Origin: an uncultured Amylibacter sp.
Lineage (GTDB): Bacteria > Pseudomonadota > Alphaproteobacteria > Rhodobacterales > Rhodobacteraceae
DNA length: 8,879 bases
Direction of reading: 5' to 3'
Assembly: GCA_937944065.1 (NCBI GenBank)
Contig: CALDZS010000346.1
Coordinates: 1 to 8,879, forward strand
Both the position numbers and the translations under genes were made by a program. The notes beneath the pieces are model-generated. The model was not told the DNA's origin. It made no database searches and saw nothing but the letters and a program-made list of their open reading frames with translations. Shown here piece by piece: positions 1 through 6,081 of the stretch (the stretch's first letter is position 1; each line of letters begins with the position of its first letter).

Positions 1-180
1 CGAAAACGTACCGATGCCATAAATCTGACCCCACTGACCGTTCGTTAGATGGTAAGCTGCCATTATGTCGTCGGCGAACAATGAAATGAAAAATGTCTGC
101 CCAAAACAAGATGCAAAGGTCAAAACCGTTCCGGTCAATAGCCATCGGAAATTGTGTGAAATGAATTTTAAACTACTCAT
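1..180 (-). CDS. MFS transporter, N-terminal part (cut by left edge)
   Basis: Reading the minus strand from the ATG at 180-178, 60 codons stay open to the window edge, and an in-frame TGA lies upstream at 225-223. There is no other ATG, GTG or TTG between that stop and the ATG, so the start is well fixed, although the Shine-Dalgarno sequence is weak. The peptide has a short polar head (about residues 1-12, with SHNFRW) and then a hydrophobic stretch at about 13-35 containing GQTFFISLF. A loop with LTNGQWGQIYGIGTF follows, leading into what would be the second helix. This pattern is typical of the first helix and loop of major facilitator superfamily transporters, in particular a group common in Rhodobacterales. 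The substrate cannot be told. It is transcribed away from the dcw cluster and has no evident functional tie to it. Family assignment is by pattern recognition from the first helix only. Confidence 0.72.
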   Translation of the reverse strand, partial: MSSLKFISHNFRWLLTGTVLTFASCFGQTFFISLFADDIMAAYHLTNGQWGQIYGIGTFS

Positions 181-387
181 GCCAAAGCCAGAGCATGGAT
201 GATTGGTCTTGGCAATTGATTTTCAACTTCTGGTTGGTGTTGGATTGCAAACCTGAAAGCTTGGCTATGATCCACTGTGTATTTCTAGGCGGATCAGTGA
301 TGATGCCATGGATCGATAGCTAATTTTTGTCCCCTCGACGATGAGGTATTCCAGCAATAAATCAGAATCATACCGATACGATTCTAG

Positions 388-420
388 GGTGGAACGTTAG
401 CAACTTGCTAATGTTCCACC
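388..420. repeat. 33-bp near-perfect palindrome (16-bp arms, 1-nt centre)
   Basis: The left arm 388-403 (GGTGGAACGTTAGCAA) and right arm 405-420 (TTGCTAATGTTCCACC) are inverted copies around C404. The single discrepancy (G396 against T412) would be a G-U pair in RNA. As RNA it would make a hairpin of about 14 bp with a 5-nt loop. No T-run follows on either strand, so it is not a standard intrinsic terminator, and no gene ends next to it. It sits in AT-rich DNA between the divergent transporter gene and the dcw promoter. It could be a protein-binding site, a member of a dispersed palindromic repeat family, or the end of an unannotated small transcript. Confidence 0.7.
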
Positions 421-546
421 TATGTTCTCAGATGTGCGGCTAGATTTTGATCCGCGTTAGATTTTTTTAGGAAAACGTGGTCATTCAGTTGGAATTACCA
501 CATATAGTGTCTCAAATTTTACTTTCCGCTATAAACTGTGTTTAAT

Positions 547-559
547 TTGCCACTGGCAA
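547..559. promoter_or_regulatory. Perfect 6-bp palindrome, possible operator
   Basis: TTGCCA-C-TGGCAA is an exact inverted repeat with one central base. A second small inverted repeat, AAGCG/CGCTT (558-562 and 570-574), overlaps its right end. The size and symmetry suit a dimeric regulator, and the site lies about 60-70 bp upstream of the probable dcw promoter. No regulator can be named and the match may be chance, so confidence is low. Confidence 0.2.
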
Positions 560-618
560 GCGCCAATTTCGCTTAAACTTAAATGAAATCAACTCAAATT
601 TGGCCTGTTCCAAATATT

Positions 619-655
619 TCCCTTTGCAGACTATGAATTCCCATATATTCCTAAT
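619..655 (+). promoter_or_regulatory. Probable dcw (UpsM-mraZ) promoter region with 10-bp-phased repeats
   Basis: TATATT at 644-649 matches the -10 consensus at five of six positions. No good -35 lies exactly 17 bp upstream; the best TTG-containing hexamer (TTGCAG, 624-629) is only 14 bp away. The overlapping TCCCATAT (639-646) also resembles the -10 of RpoH-type sigma factors (CCCCATNT), with CTTTGCA (622-628) as a poor -35, so the sigma factor is uncertain. A start near 656 would give a leader of about 258 nt before mraZ, close to the 268 nt reported for R. sphaeroides. On the minus strand the same stretch carries TGGGA (639-643), TAGGA (649-653) and AGGGA (619-623) in 10-bp register, resembling the TGGGN-N5 direct repeats bound by E. 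coli MraZ. Confidence 0.42.
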
Positions 656-870
656 GACACGATAAGGAATGGGCAATTTCAAAAGGGCGCTAAGACCCGC
701 GGAAAGAAAACCAGTTAGGTTTCATACAGGCACCCACCCTTATTCAAAAAGAAAGATCTGGTGCCAAGTGCGAGCAGACACCACCCCACGGTGGCACAGG
801 CAAAAACCAGGCGGTCCAAATGGACACGGAGCGGCGGATTGAGCAGTGGCAGCAGCTCAGTCCGCCGTTT
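656..870 (+). ncRNA. upsM: Probable UpsM-type sRNA / extended 5' leader of the dcw operon
   Basis: In Rhodobacter sphaeroides the dcw mRNA starts with an unusually long 5' leader containing a Rho-independent terminator. Termination there releases the sRNA UpsM, reported to be conserved in Rhodobacteraceae. Here the same place holds a candidate promoter, then about 215 nt without a credible gene, then a 13-bp GC-rich hairpin (832-867) ending 46 nt before the mraZ start. The segment is rich in complementary blocks: GTGCCA/TGGCAC (761-766, 792-797), TGGTG/CACCA (759-763, 779-783), CCACC/GGTGG (781-785, 790-794) and GTCC/GGAC (814-817, 822-825). Several of these exclude one another, so alternative folds are possible. 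The 5' end is estimated from the promoter and is uncertain by tens of bases. The call rests on position, length and terminator, not on an alignment. RNase P RNA was considered and its conserved core was not found. Confidence 0.65.
832..870 (+). terminator. Leader hairpin, probable leaky UpsM terminator before mraZ
   Basis: The left arm 832-844 (CGGCGGATTGAGC) pairs with the right arm 855-867 (GCTCAGTCCGCCG) through 13 consecutive pairs, one of them a G-U, around a 10-nt loop. Only three T residues follow (868-870), so termination should be incomplete, as needed if the downstream dcw genes are to be read from the same promoter. GGCGG at 810-814 could pair with CCGCC at 862-866 and compete with the stem, a possible but short antiterminator. 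Identification as a terminator follows from the UpsM precedent; from structure alone it could also be a stabilising leader hairpin. Confidence 0.6.
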
Positions 871-899
871 CCACATTTGGAACCGAAACATGAAATTAT

Positions 900-904
900 A
901 GGAG
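900..904 (+). promoter_or_regulatory. Shine-Dalgarno supporting the TTG start of mraZ
   Basis: AGGAG lies 9 nt before the TTG at 914. An in-frame TGA at 908-910 rules out any start further upstream, and the first in-frame ATG is at codon 64, beyond the first DNA-binding motif. TTG is therefore the only sensible start. Confidence 0.8.
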
Positions 905-913
905 TGCTGATCG

Positions 914-1414
914 TTGGCACGACGTTTTAAAGGTGAATTCGTCCAGAAAGTGGACGCGAAAGGCAGGGTGTCTATCCCTGCCGCCTTTCGACGTGTCCTA
1001 GTATCAGGTGATCCTGATTGCGCCAGTGATGGCGAAGCACAATTGGTTCTTGTATATGGTGACCACCGCCGCGCTTTCATCGAAGGCTATACTATTAATA
1101 GTATGGACGAGGTGGACGATAAAATTGCTGCCATGCCGCGCGGATCACGTGAACGCCGCGCTCTGGAACGAATGTTCTCTGGTCAAGCGGTGCAATTACA
1201 GGTGAATGAAACGGGTCAAATCGTTTTAACGCAAAAACTGCGCGATAAACTTGGACTAACCAAAGAAGCGTTCTTTATCGCATCTGGTGATACATTTCAG
1301 ATTTGGCAGCCAGAGGCATACGAGGCCCAAGCGGAACAGATGGATGAATGGTTGGATGATTACGATCCCGATTTCGATCCTCTAACGCTTCTTGATGCCA
1401 ATCAAGAGACTTGA
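914..1414 (+). CDS. mraZ: MraZ, transcriptional regulator of the dcw cluster
   Basis: 166 residues with two SpoVT-AbrB type half-domains, the architecture of MraZ, a ring-forming DNA-binding protein that regulates its own operon. The first motif, KVDAKGRVSIPAAFR (residues 12-26), is canonical. Between the halves is LVLVYGDHRR (44-53) and RRALERMFSG (81-90), followed by the second motif NETGQIVLTQKLR (98-110) and FFIASGDTFQIW (120-131). The acidic tail (about 144-166) is common in alphaproteobacterial MraZ. The second motif departs from the family's DxxxR: Asp is Asn98 and Arg is Gln102, and the usual Pro is Thr106. Translation starts at TTG. It is the first gene of the operon, 3 bp ahead of rsmH, downstream of a long leader RNA. 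Identity is certain; the effect of the altered motif on DNA binding is unknown. Confidence 0.97.
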   Translation: MARRFKGEFVQKVDAKGRVSIPAAFRRVLVSGDPDCASDGEAQLVLVYGDHRRAFIEGYTINSMDEVDDKIAAMPRGSRERRALERMFSGQAVQLQVNETGQIVLTQKLRDKLGLTKEAFFIASGDTFQIWQPEAYEAQAEQMDEWLDDYDPDFDPLTLLDANQET

Positions 1415-1415
1415 T
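1391..1415 (+). promoter_or_regulatory. Two mutually exclusive hairpins over the mraZ stop / rsmH ribosome-binding site
   Basis: The sequence runs CTTGAT (1391-1396), gcca, ATCAAG (1401-1406), aga, CTTGAT (1410-1415). The middle block can pair perfectly with either flank, giving a 6-bp hairpin with a 4-nt or a 3-nt loop, but not both. The only plausible Shine-Dalgarno for rsmH (AAGAGA, 1404-1409) is buried in either structure, and the mraZ stop codon (1412-1414) lies inside the second. A ribosome finishing mraZ would open both, so the arrangement suits translational coupling. The complementarity is directly visible; the function is inferred. Confidence 0.45.
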
Positions 1416-1417
1416 CC

Positions 1418-2431
1418 ATGAGCGGGTCAGCCACACTATCCTCTGCCGCACCACACATCCCCGTCCTGTTGCAACCCATCCTTGATGCAATCGAACCTGT
1501 TTCAGGTCGATGGTTAGACGGAACGTTTGGTGCAGGCGGTTACACGCGCGCTTTGCTGGACGCAGGTGCAAGCCATGTCTACGCAATTGATCGCGATCCA
1601 GAGGTGTTCGAACGCGCCAAAACTTGGGCGGCTGATTATGGTGATCGTTTGATATTGATCGCTGGCGAGTTTGGGAACTTGGATAGTTTGGCCGAAGCCG
1701 CTGGCGCGACGCCACTGGATGGCGTGGTTCTGGATATTGGCGTATCATCAATGCAAATCGATCAGGCTGATCGCGGCTTTTCCTTCATGCAAGATGGTCC
1801 CTTGGATATGCGTATGTCGCAATCTGGGATCAGTGCCGCTGATATAGTGAACAAAGCAGACGAGGCGGATATTGCCGATTTGCTGTATCAATATGGTGAA
1901 GAACGTAAATCCCGTCGCATCGCACACAATATTGTGGCTGCGCGTGCTTTGGCGCCGATCACCACGACCGCTCAGCTGACAGCGATTATTGAAAAATCAC
2001 TACCACGTCCGAAACCAAAGCAGGCACATCCCGCCACACGCAGTTTTCAGGCACTGCGTATCGCGGTGAACGACGAACTGGGGCAATTGGTGGACGGGCT
2101 AAATGCTGCGGAGGCGGTGTTGGCTCCTGGTGGCATATTGGCTGTTGTGACATTTCATTCGTTAGAAGACCGCATCGTCAAACGGTTCTTACAGAACCGC
2201 GCAGGCGCAGGCCCTCGCGGCAGCCGGTATGCGCCTGAGCAGGAACAAGAAGAACCAAGGTTCGAATTGATGGGCCGCAAAGCGCGCACGGGAACACCAG
2301 AAGAAATCGATGCCAACCCGCGCGCAAGGTCAGCGAAACTGCGTATTGCGCGCAGAACCAACGCCCCCGCTGGGGTCACTGATGGGCGCGGTCTTGGACT
2401 GCCCAATTTTGATTTGGAAAGGGTGAACTAG
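1418..2431 (+). CDS. rsmH: 16S rRNA (cytosine-1402-N4)-methyltransferase RsmH (MraW)
   Basis: 337 residues, full length for RsmH, which uses S-adenosylmethionine to methylate N4 of C1402 in the 16S rRNA decoding centre. Family signatures are in order: HIPVLL (13-18), the SAM-binding loop DGTFGAGGYTR (34-44), DRDP (58-61), LDIGVSSMQID (105-115) with RGFSF (119-123), and GPLDMRM (127-133). Further on come HPATRSFQALRIAVNDEL (204-221), FHSLEDRIVK (246-255) and the C-terminal NPRARSAKLR (300-309). The helical insert domain between about 135 and 205 is present. The ATG at 1418 comes 3 bp after the mraZ stop with a weak Shine-Dalgarno, and nothing before HIPVLL suggests another start. Its stop codon abuts the ftsL start. 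No damage or unusual composition was seen. Confidence 0.99.
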   Translation: MSGSATLSSAAPHIPVLLQPILDAIEPVSGRWLDGTFGAGGYTRALLDAGASHVYAIDRDPEVFERAKTWAADYGDRLILIAGEFGNLDSLAEAAGATPLDGVVLDIGVSSMQIDQADRGFSFMQDGPLDMRMSQSGISAADIVNKADEADIADLLYQYGEERKSRRIAHNIVAARALAPITTTAQLTAIIEKSLPRPKPKQAHPATRSFQALRIAVNDELGQLVDGLNAAEAVLAPGGILAVVTFHSLEDRIVKRFLQNRAGAGPRGSRYAPEQEQEEPRFELMGRKARTGTPEEIDANPRARSAKLRIARRTNAPAGVTDGRGLGLPNFDLERVN

Positions 2432-2785
2432 ATGTTGAAGAATGTCGTCTACCTAACTTGTTGTGCCTTCGTGGTCGCGATGGCCTATTGGGCCTACACC
2501 GAAAACTATTCAACCCAAGCAACCGCCAAACGCGTGCAAACTCTGCAAAAAGAGATCGCGGCAGAACGCGAAGCAATTGCGGTTTTGAATGCCGAGTGGG
2601 CGTATCTAAACCGCCCAGATCGCCTACGTGAGTTGGCGGATTTGAATTTTGATACGCTGCAATTGATCCCCTTGTCATCACGGCATTTTGGATCGTCTGA
2701 CCAAATTGCCTTTCCCGTCAGCGAAATTGATATGGAATTCCCAAACGAGCCGATTTCGGTACAAAACACGGGGGAAGATCAATGA
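2432..2785 (+). CDS. ftsL: Cell division protein FtsL
   Basis: 117 residues with the bitopic FtsL layout. There is a very short cytoplasmic N-terminus, one membrane helix at about 4-22 (VVYLTCCAFVVAMAYWAYT), and a periplasmic coiled-coil-like stretch at about 28-60 with LQKEIAAEREAIAVLNAEW. The conserved LNRPDRLRELA follows at 59-69, just after the coil. The last 35 residues are acidic and low in conserved features. FtsL forms the FtsQLB complex that activates septal peptidoglycan synthesis by FtsWI. The family is poorly conserved, so the assignment relies on topology, the NRPxRLxxLA-like motif and position between rsmH and ftsI, which together are decisive. The ATG directly follows the rsmH TAG, with GGAAAGGG (2416-2423) as ribosome-binding site. 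Its TGA overlaps the ftsI ATG by 4 bp. Confidence 0.94.
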   Translation: MLKNVVYLTCCAFVVAMAYWAYTENYSTQATAKRVQTLQKEIAAEREAIAVLNAEWAYLNRPDRLRELADLNFDTLQLIPLSSRHFGSSDQIAFPVSEIDMEFPNEPISVQNTGEDQ

Positions 2786-4569
2786 CCCGTACACCACTTC
2801 GTCCCCTTGCGTCGGTAATCGATGCACGTGCCAAAGGTGAGAACCCCAATCACATAGAAGCGCGTGCGCGCGCAAAGCGTAACCAAGATATGATGGTAAA
2901 GCAGCGTCGTCGTGCGGAAAATAGACTGCTGATGCTGGGCATCAGTTTTCTTGTCGGTTTCGGCGCAATCGGGGTTCGTATGGGAACCTTAGCCGCGTCA
3001 GAACCAGCAGAGCCGGAAGCAATTGCATCAAGCAGCAACATCCTAAATCAACGCGCTGACATTGTTGATCGCAACGGTACTGTGTTGGCGACAAATCTGA
3101 CGACGCAATCTTTGTATGCTCAGCCGCCTTTGATGGTTGATCCGATTAAAGCTGCAGAGGATGTCTTAAAGATTTTCCCAGACTTGGATGCAAAGAAAAT
3201 CAAGAAAGACTTCACCTCTGGCAAGCGGAAATTTTTGTGGGTTAAACGCAAAATTAGTCCTGAACAACGCCAAGCAGTGCACGATCTGGGCGAGCCTGGT
3301 TTACTGTTCGGTCCGCGTGAAATGCGCTTGTATCCGAATGGTCGATTGGCGGCGCACATCCTCGGTGGTGCCAGCTTTGGTAAAGAAGGCGTGAAAGCTG
3401 CAGAACTGGTTGGTATTGCTGGGATCGAAAAATTCTACGACACGAAATTGCGCGACCCTGCGATGAACGGAGCTGCGCTGGAGTTATCTATTGATCTGAC
3501 CGCACAGGCCACGACACGCCGTGTTCTAAACGGCGGTATGAAATTGATGAACGCCAAGGGCGCTTCTGCAGTCCTGATGGACGTGCACACAGGCGAAATC
3601 ATCTCGTTAGTGTCTTTGCCTGATTTTGACCCGAATAATCGTCCGCGGCCTGCTATCAAAGGTGACCCATCTCTAAGCCCGCTGTTTAATCGCGCTTCTC
3701 AAGGCCTTTACGAGCTTGGCTCGACCTTTAAAATCTTTGCGGCGGCCACCCATATTGAAAAAGGCTTGGCCAACAAAGACACAATGATGAACACGCAAAC
3801 GCCTTTGCGCATCGGCAAGTTCAAAATTCGTGATTTCCACAATTACGGCAAAGAATTGTCATTGACTGACGTAATCGTAAAATCGTCGAATGTTGGAACG
3901 GCGCGTATGGCGATTGAAGCGGGCGCGGATGCGCAACAACAAATGCTATCCGACCTTGGGTTCTTTGAACCTGTCCCAGTAGAGTTGGGTTCTGCATCAC
4001 AAACGCGTCCAATTCTACCGAAATACTGGACAGATATTTCAACCATGACCGTTTCATATGGGCACGGCATAGCCGCGACGCCATTGCATTTGGCAACGGC
4101 CTATTCGACCATCACGAATGGTGGCTACAAGGTGACGCCGACCTTGGTGAAACAACCAGGCGTTCGGCCTAACCGCTCATCCGTTATTTCGCCCAAAACC
4201 TCTGCGCTGATGCGTGATATGTTGCGTCAGGTGGTTACCCGTGGAACTGCCAGTTTGGGCGAGGCCGAGGGGTATGAAGTGGCTGGAAAAACGGGGACGG
4301 CAGACAAACCAAATCCACAAGGTGGTTATTATAAAGACCGCGTAATCGCGACCTTTGCCGCGGTGTTTCCAGCCAGTGATCCGAAATACGTTTTGGTACT
4401 AAGTCTGGATGAACCCTCTGTCCAAGCGCATGGTGAACAGCGCCGCACGGCGGGTTGGACTGCTGTACCTGTAGCGGCAGAGCTGATTTCGCGCGTGGCA
4501 CCTGTTCTTGACCTGCGTCCGATTGTTGCGCCCACCGATCAGATACCGTACATAAAATCCAAGAACTAG
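2782..4569 (+). CDS. ftsI: Peptidoglycan D,D-transpeptidase FtsI (PBP3)
   Basis: 595 residues, a class B penicillin-binding protein that crosslinks septal peptidoglycan as partner of the glycosyltransferase FtsW. A basic cytoplasmic segment of about 48 residues precedes a single membrane helix at about 49-71. The periplasmic pedestal domain starts with RADIVDRNGTVLATNL (91-106). The transpeptidase domain shows all three active-site motifs: STFK (314-317, Ser314 the acylated nucleophile), SSN (368-370) and KTGT (503-506). The C-terminal part has RRTAGWTAVPVAAELISRVAP, typical of Rhodobacterales FtsI. The ATG at 2782 overlaps the ftsL stop (ATGA) and follows a strong GGGGGAAG (2770-2777), so the start is firm. 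No truncation or missing catalytic residue. Related PBP2/MrdA is ruled out by the dcw context and the FtsI-type ends. Confidence 0.98.
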   Translation: MTRTPLRPLASVIDARAKGENPNHIEARARAKRNQDMMVKQRRRAENRLLMLGISFLVGFGAIGVRMGTLAASEPAEPEAIASSSNILNQRADIVDRNGTVLATNLTTQSLYAQPPLMVDPIKAAEDVLKIFPDLDAKKIKKDFTSGKRKFLWVKRKISPEQRQAVHDLGEPGLLFGPREMRLYPNGRLAAHILGGASFGKEGVKAAELVGIAGIEKFYDTKLRDPAMNGAALELSIDLTAQATTRRVLNGGMKLMNAKGASAVLMDVHTGEIISLVSLPDFDPNNRPRPAIKGDPSLSPLFNRASQGLYELGSTFKIFAAATHIEKGLANKDTMMNTQTPLRIGKFKIRDFHNYGKELSLTDVIVKSSNVGTARMAIEAGADAQQQMLSDLGFFEPVPVELGSASQTRPILPKYWTDISTMTVSYGHGIAATPLHLATAYSTITNGGYKVTPTLVKQPGVRPNRSSVISPKTSALMRDMLRQVVTRGTASLGEAEGYEVAGKTGTADKPNPQGGYYKDRVIATFAAVFPASDPKYVLVLSLDEPSVQAHGEQRRTAGWTAVPVAAELISRVAPVLDLRPIVAPTDQIPYIKSKN

Positions 4570-4587
4570 CGTTAGGGACAAGCGCCG

Positions 4588-6081
4588 ATGGTATCCTCTG
4601 TGGGTAAAACTTTATCAAGCTTGGGGGCTGCGCCTACGCATGGAGCCAAATCCCTTGATCCAAGCATCACTGACATCACCACAGACAGCCGTCGGACCAA
4701 GGCGGGCACACTGTTTGCGGCCTTGCCTGGTGTGAACCATCACGGTGGTGAATTTATCCAGTACGCCATCCGAATGGAGGCTGCAGCGATTCTAACGGAT
4801 TCGGCGGGATGGGATATCGCGATGCGCACGATCCCATCGATTAGCATCCCTGTTATTGTCACCTATGACCCGCGCCTGACTTTGGCCAAAATGGCCGCGC
4901 GGTTTTTTGAACGTCAACCTGCAACGATGATCGCGGTGACGGGGACGAATGGTAAGACATCCGTGGCCAACTTTACCCGTCAATTGTGGGAAAGTTTGGG
5001 TAAATCCGCCGCCAATTTTGGCACGGCAGGCGTCGAAGGCGCGTTTACAGCTCCGTTGTCTCACACGACGCCAGAACCTGTGACATTGCACAAATTATTG
5101 GCCGAACTGGCCGATGCGGGCATCACGCACGCAGCTATGGAGGCGTCATCACACGGGTTGGATCAGAAGCGGCTGGACGGAGTTTATCTGACTGCCGCAG
5201 GTTTCACCAATTTCACCCAAGATCACTTGGACTATCATCATAGTTTCGATGCGTATTTTGAAGCCAAAGCTGGATTGTTTGATCGTGTATTACCACCAGA
5301 GGGCACTGCGGTAATAAACATTGACGATGCCAAAGGGGCAGAGATTGTGAAACGCGCGACTGCGCGTGGCCAAGACGTGATTAGTATCGGTTCTGAAAAC
5401 TGCGACATGTGCATTCTGGGGCAACGTTACGACAGCACCGGCCAAGATGTTCGCTTTTCTTGGAAGGGCGAAGTGGCGACCGTGCGATTGAATCTAATTG
5501 GTGGATTTCAGGCGCAGAATGCGCTGATGGCCGCTGGGCTGGTGATTGCATGTGGTGAACAGGCAAAGGATGTAATCAGCGCGCTTGGTGCGCTGGAAAC
5601 GGTGCCAGGGCGGATGCAGTTGGCGGCAACGCGTCAAAACGGTGCGCCCGTATTTGTGGATTATGCCCATACGCCGGACGCTGTAGAGACGGCACTGAAA
5701 GCTATGCGTCCACATATAATGGGACGCTTGATTGTCGCGCTTGGCGCGGGTGGTGATCGTGATACCAGTAAACGCGTTTTGATGGGGCAAGCGGCCGCGA
5801 CACATGCGGATGTGGTGTTTGTTACCGACGATAACCCACGATCCGAGGATCCCGCACTGATCCGTGATGCTGTCATGGCAGGGTGTCCCGAAGCCAACAA
5901 TGTGGGTGATCGCGCCCAAGCAATCTTGCGCGCGATTGACGCGCTAGGCGCGGGTGACGCGCTATTGATCGCGGGCAAAGGTCACGAAACAGGACAAGTC
6001 GTGGGCGATGATATTTTACCGTTCAATGATGTTGAACAGGCCAGCGTCGCGGTCGCAGCCTTAGACGGATTGGGTGCATGA
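4588..6081 (+). CDS. murE: UDP-MurNAc-L-Ala-D-Glu:meso-diaminopimelate ligase MurE
   Basis: 497 residues, the cytoplasmic ATP-dependent Mur ligase adding the third residue of the stem peptide. The P-loop is TGTNGKTS (118-125), preceded by a small N-terminal UDP-binding domain with TTDSRR (31-36). Other signatures are TTPEP (160-164), ASSHGLDQKRL (186-196), FTNFTQDHLDYH (206-217) and Lys227 in AKAGLF, the position normally carbamylated. YAHTPD (359-364) and GAGGDRDTSKR (386-396) follow. DNPRSEDP (415-422) is the motif associated with meso-diaminopimelate rather than lysine specificity, as expected for a Gram-negative. The start at ATG 4588 has AGGGA (4574-4578) 9 nt upstream. A GTG at 4600 (codon 5), giving MGKTLSSLG, would look more like related MurE N-termini but lacks a good ribosome-binding site. 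The 18-bp gap before it is the largest in the cluster; its stop overlaps murF. Confidence 0.99.
   Translation: MVSSVGKTLSSLGAAPTHGAKSLDPSITDITTDSRRTKAGTLFAALPGVNHHGGEFIQYAIRMEAAAILTDSAGWDIAMRTIPSISIPVIVTYDPRLTLAKMAARFFERQPATMIAVTGTNGKTSVANFTRQLWESLGKSAANFGTAGVEGAFTAPLSHTTPEPVTLHKLLAELADAGITHAAMEASSHGLDQKRLDGVYLTAAGFTNFTQDHLDYHHSFDAYFEAKAGLFDRVLPPEGTAVINIDDAKGAEIVKRATARGQDVISIGSENCDMCILGQRYDSTGQDVRFSWKGEVATVRLNLIGGFQAQNALMAAGLVIACGEQAKDVISALGALETVPGRMQLAATRQNGAPVFVDYAHTPDAVETALKAMRPHIMGRLIVALGAGGDRDTSKRVLMGQAAATHADVVFVTDDNPRSEDPALIRDAVMAGCPEANNVGDRAQAILRAIDALGAGDALLIAGKGHETGQVVGDDILPFNDVEQASVAVAALDGLGA

Noticed and set aside
268..299. Inverted repeat CACTG/CAGTG near 273-299 with scattered GATC-containing words
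   Set aside because: Only 5 bp with a long loop; not distinguishable from background.
267..323. 18-codon plus-strand ORF (ATG to TAA)
   Set aside because: Too short, no Shine-Dalgarno and no recognisable feature; expected by chance.
434..468. Possible intrinsic terminator: GCGG (436-439) / CCGC (452-455), followed by seven T residues at 462-468
   Set aside because: The stem is only 4 GC pairs plus two G-U pairs with a 12-nt loop, and the T-run starts 6 nt after the stem; no gene is known to end here.
573..582. Possible CtrA box (TTAA-N7-TTAA)
   Set aside because: The two TTAA units are separated by 2 bp, not 7, and no other correctly spaced pair was seen upstream of mraZ.
656..900. RNase P RNA (rnpB), which could be expected near mraZ in some alphaproteobacteria
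   Set aside because: The conserved GAGGAAAGUCCGG-like 5' core and the ACAGAA-type 3' core were not found on either strand in 181-913, and the segment before the hairpin is too short.
715..1080. Minus-strand open frame of 121 codons, whose last 59 codons (from the ATG at 891) include a hydrophobic stretch
   Set aside because: It overlaps the start of mraZ and lies opposite the probable UpsM leader and its terminator arms. It has no recognisable domain, and the openness is most simply explained by the structured GC-rich leader. I cannot exclude a small antisense peptide.
4570..4587. Possible internal promoter or terminator in the 18-bp ftsI-murE gap
   Set aside because: The gap holds only a ribosome-binding site (AGGGA, 4574-4578); no hairpin with a T-run or promoter-like pair was seen.
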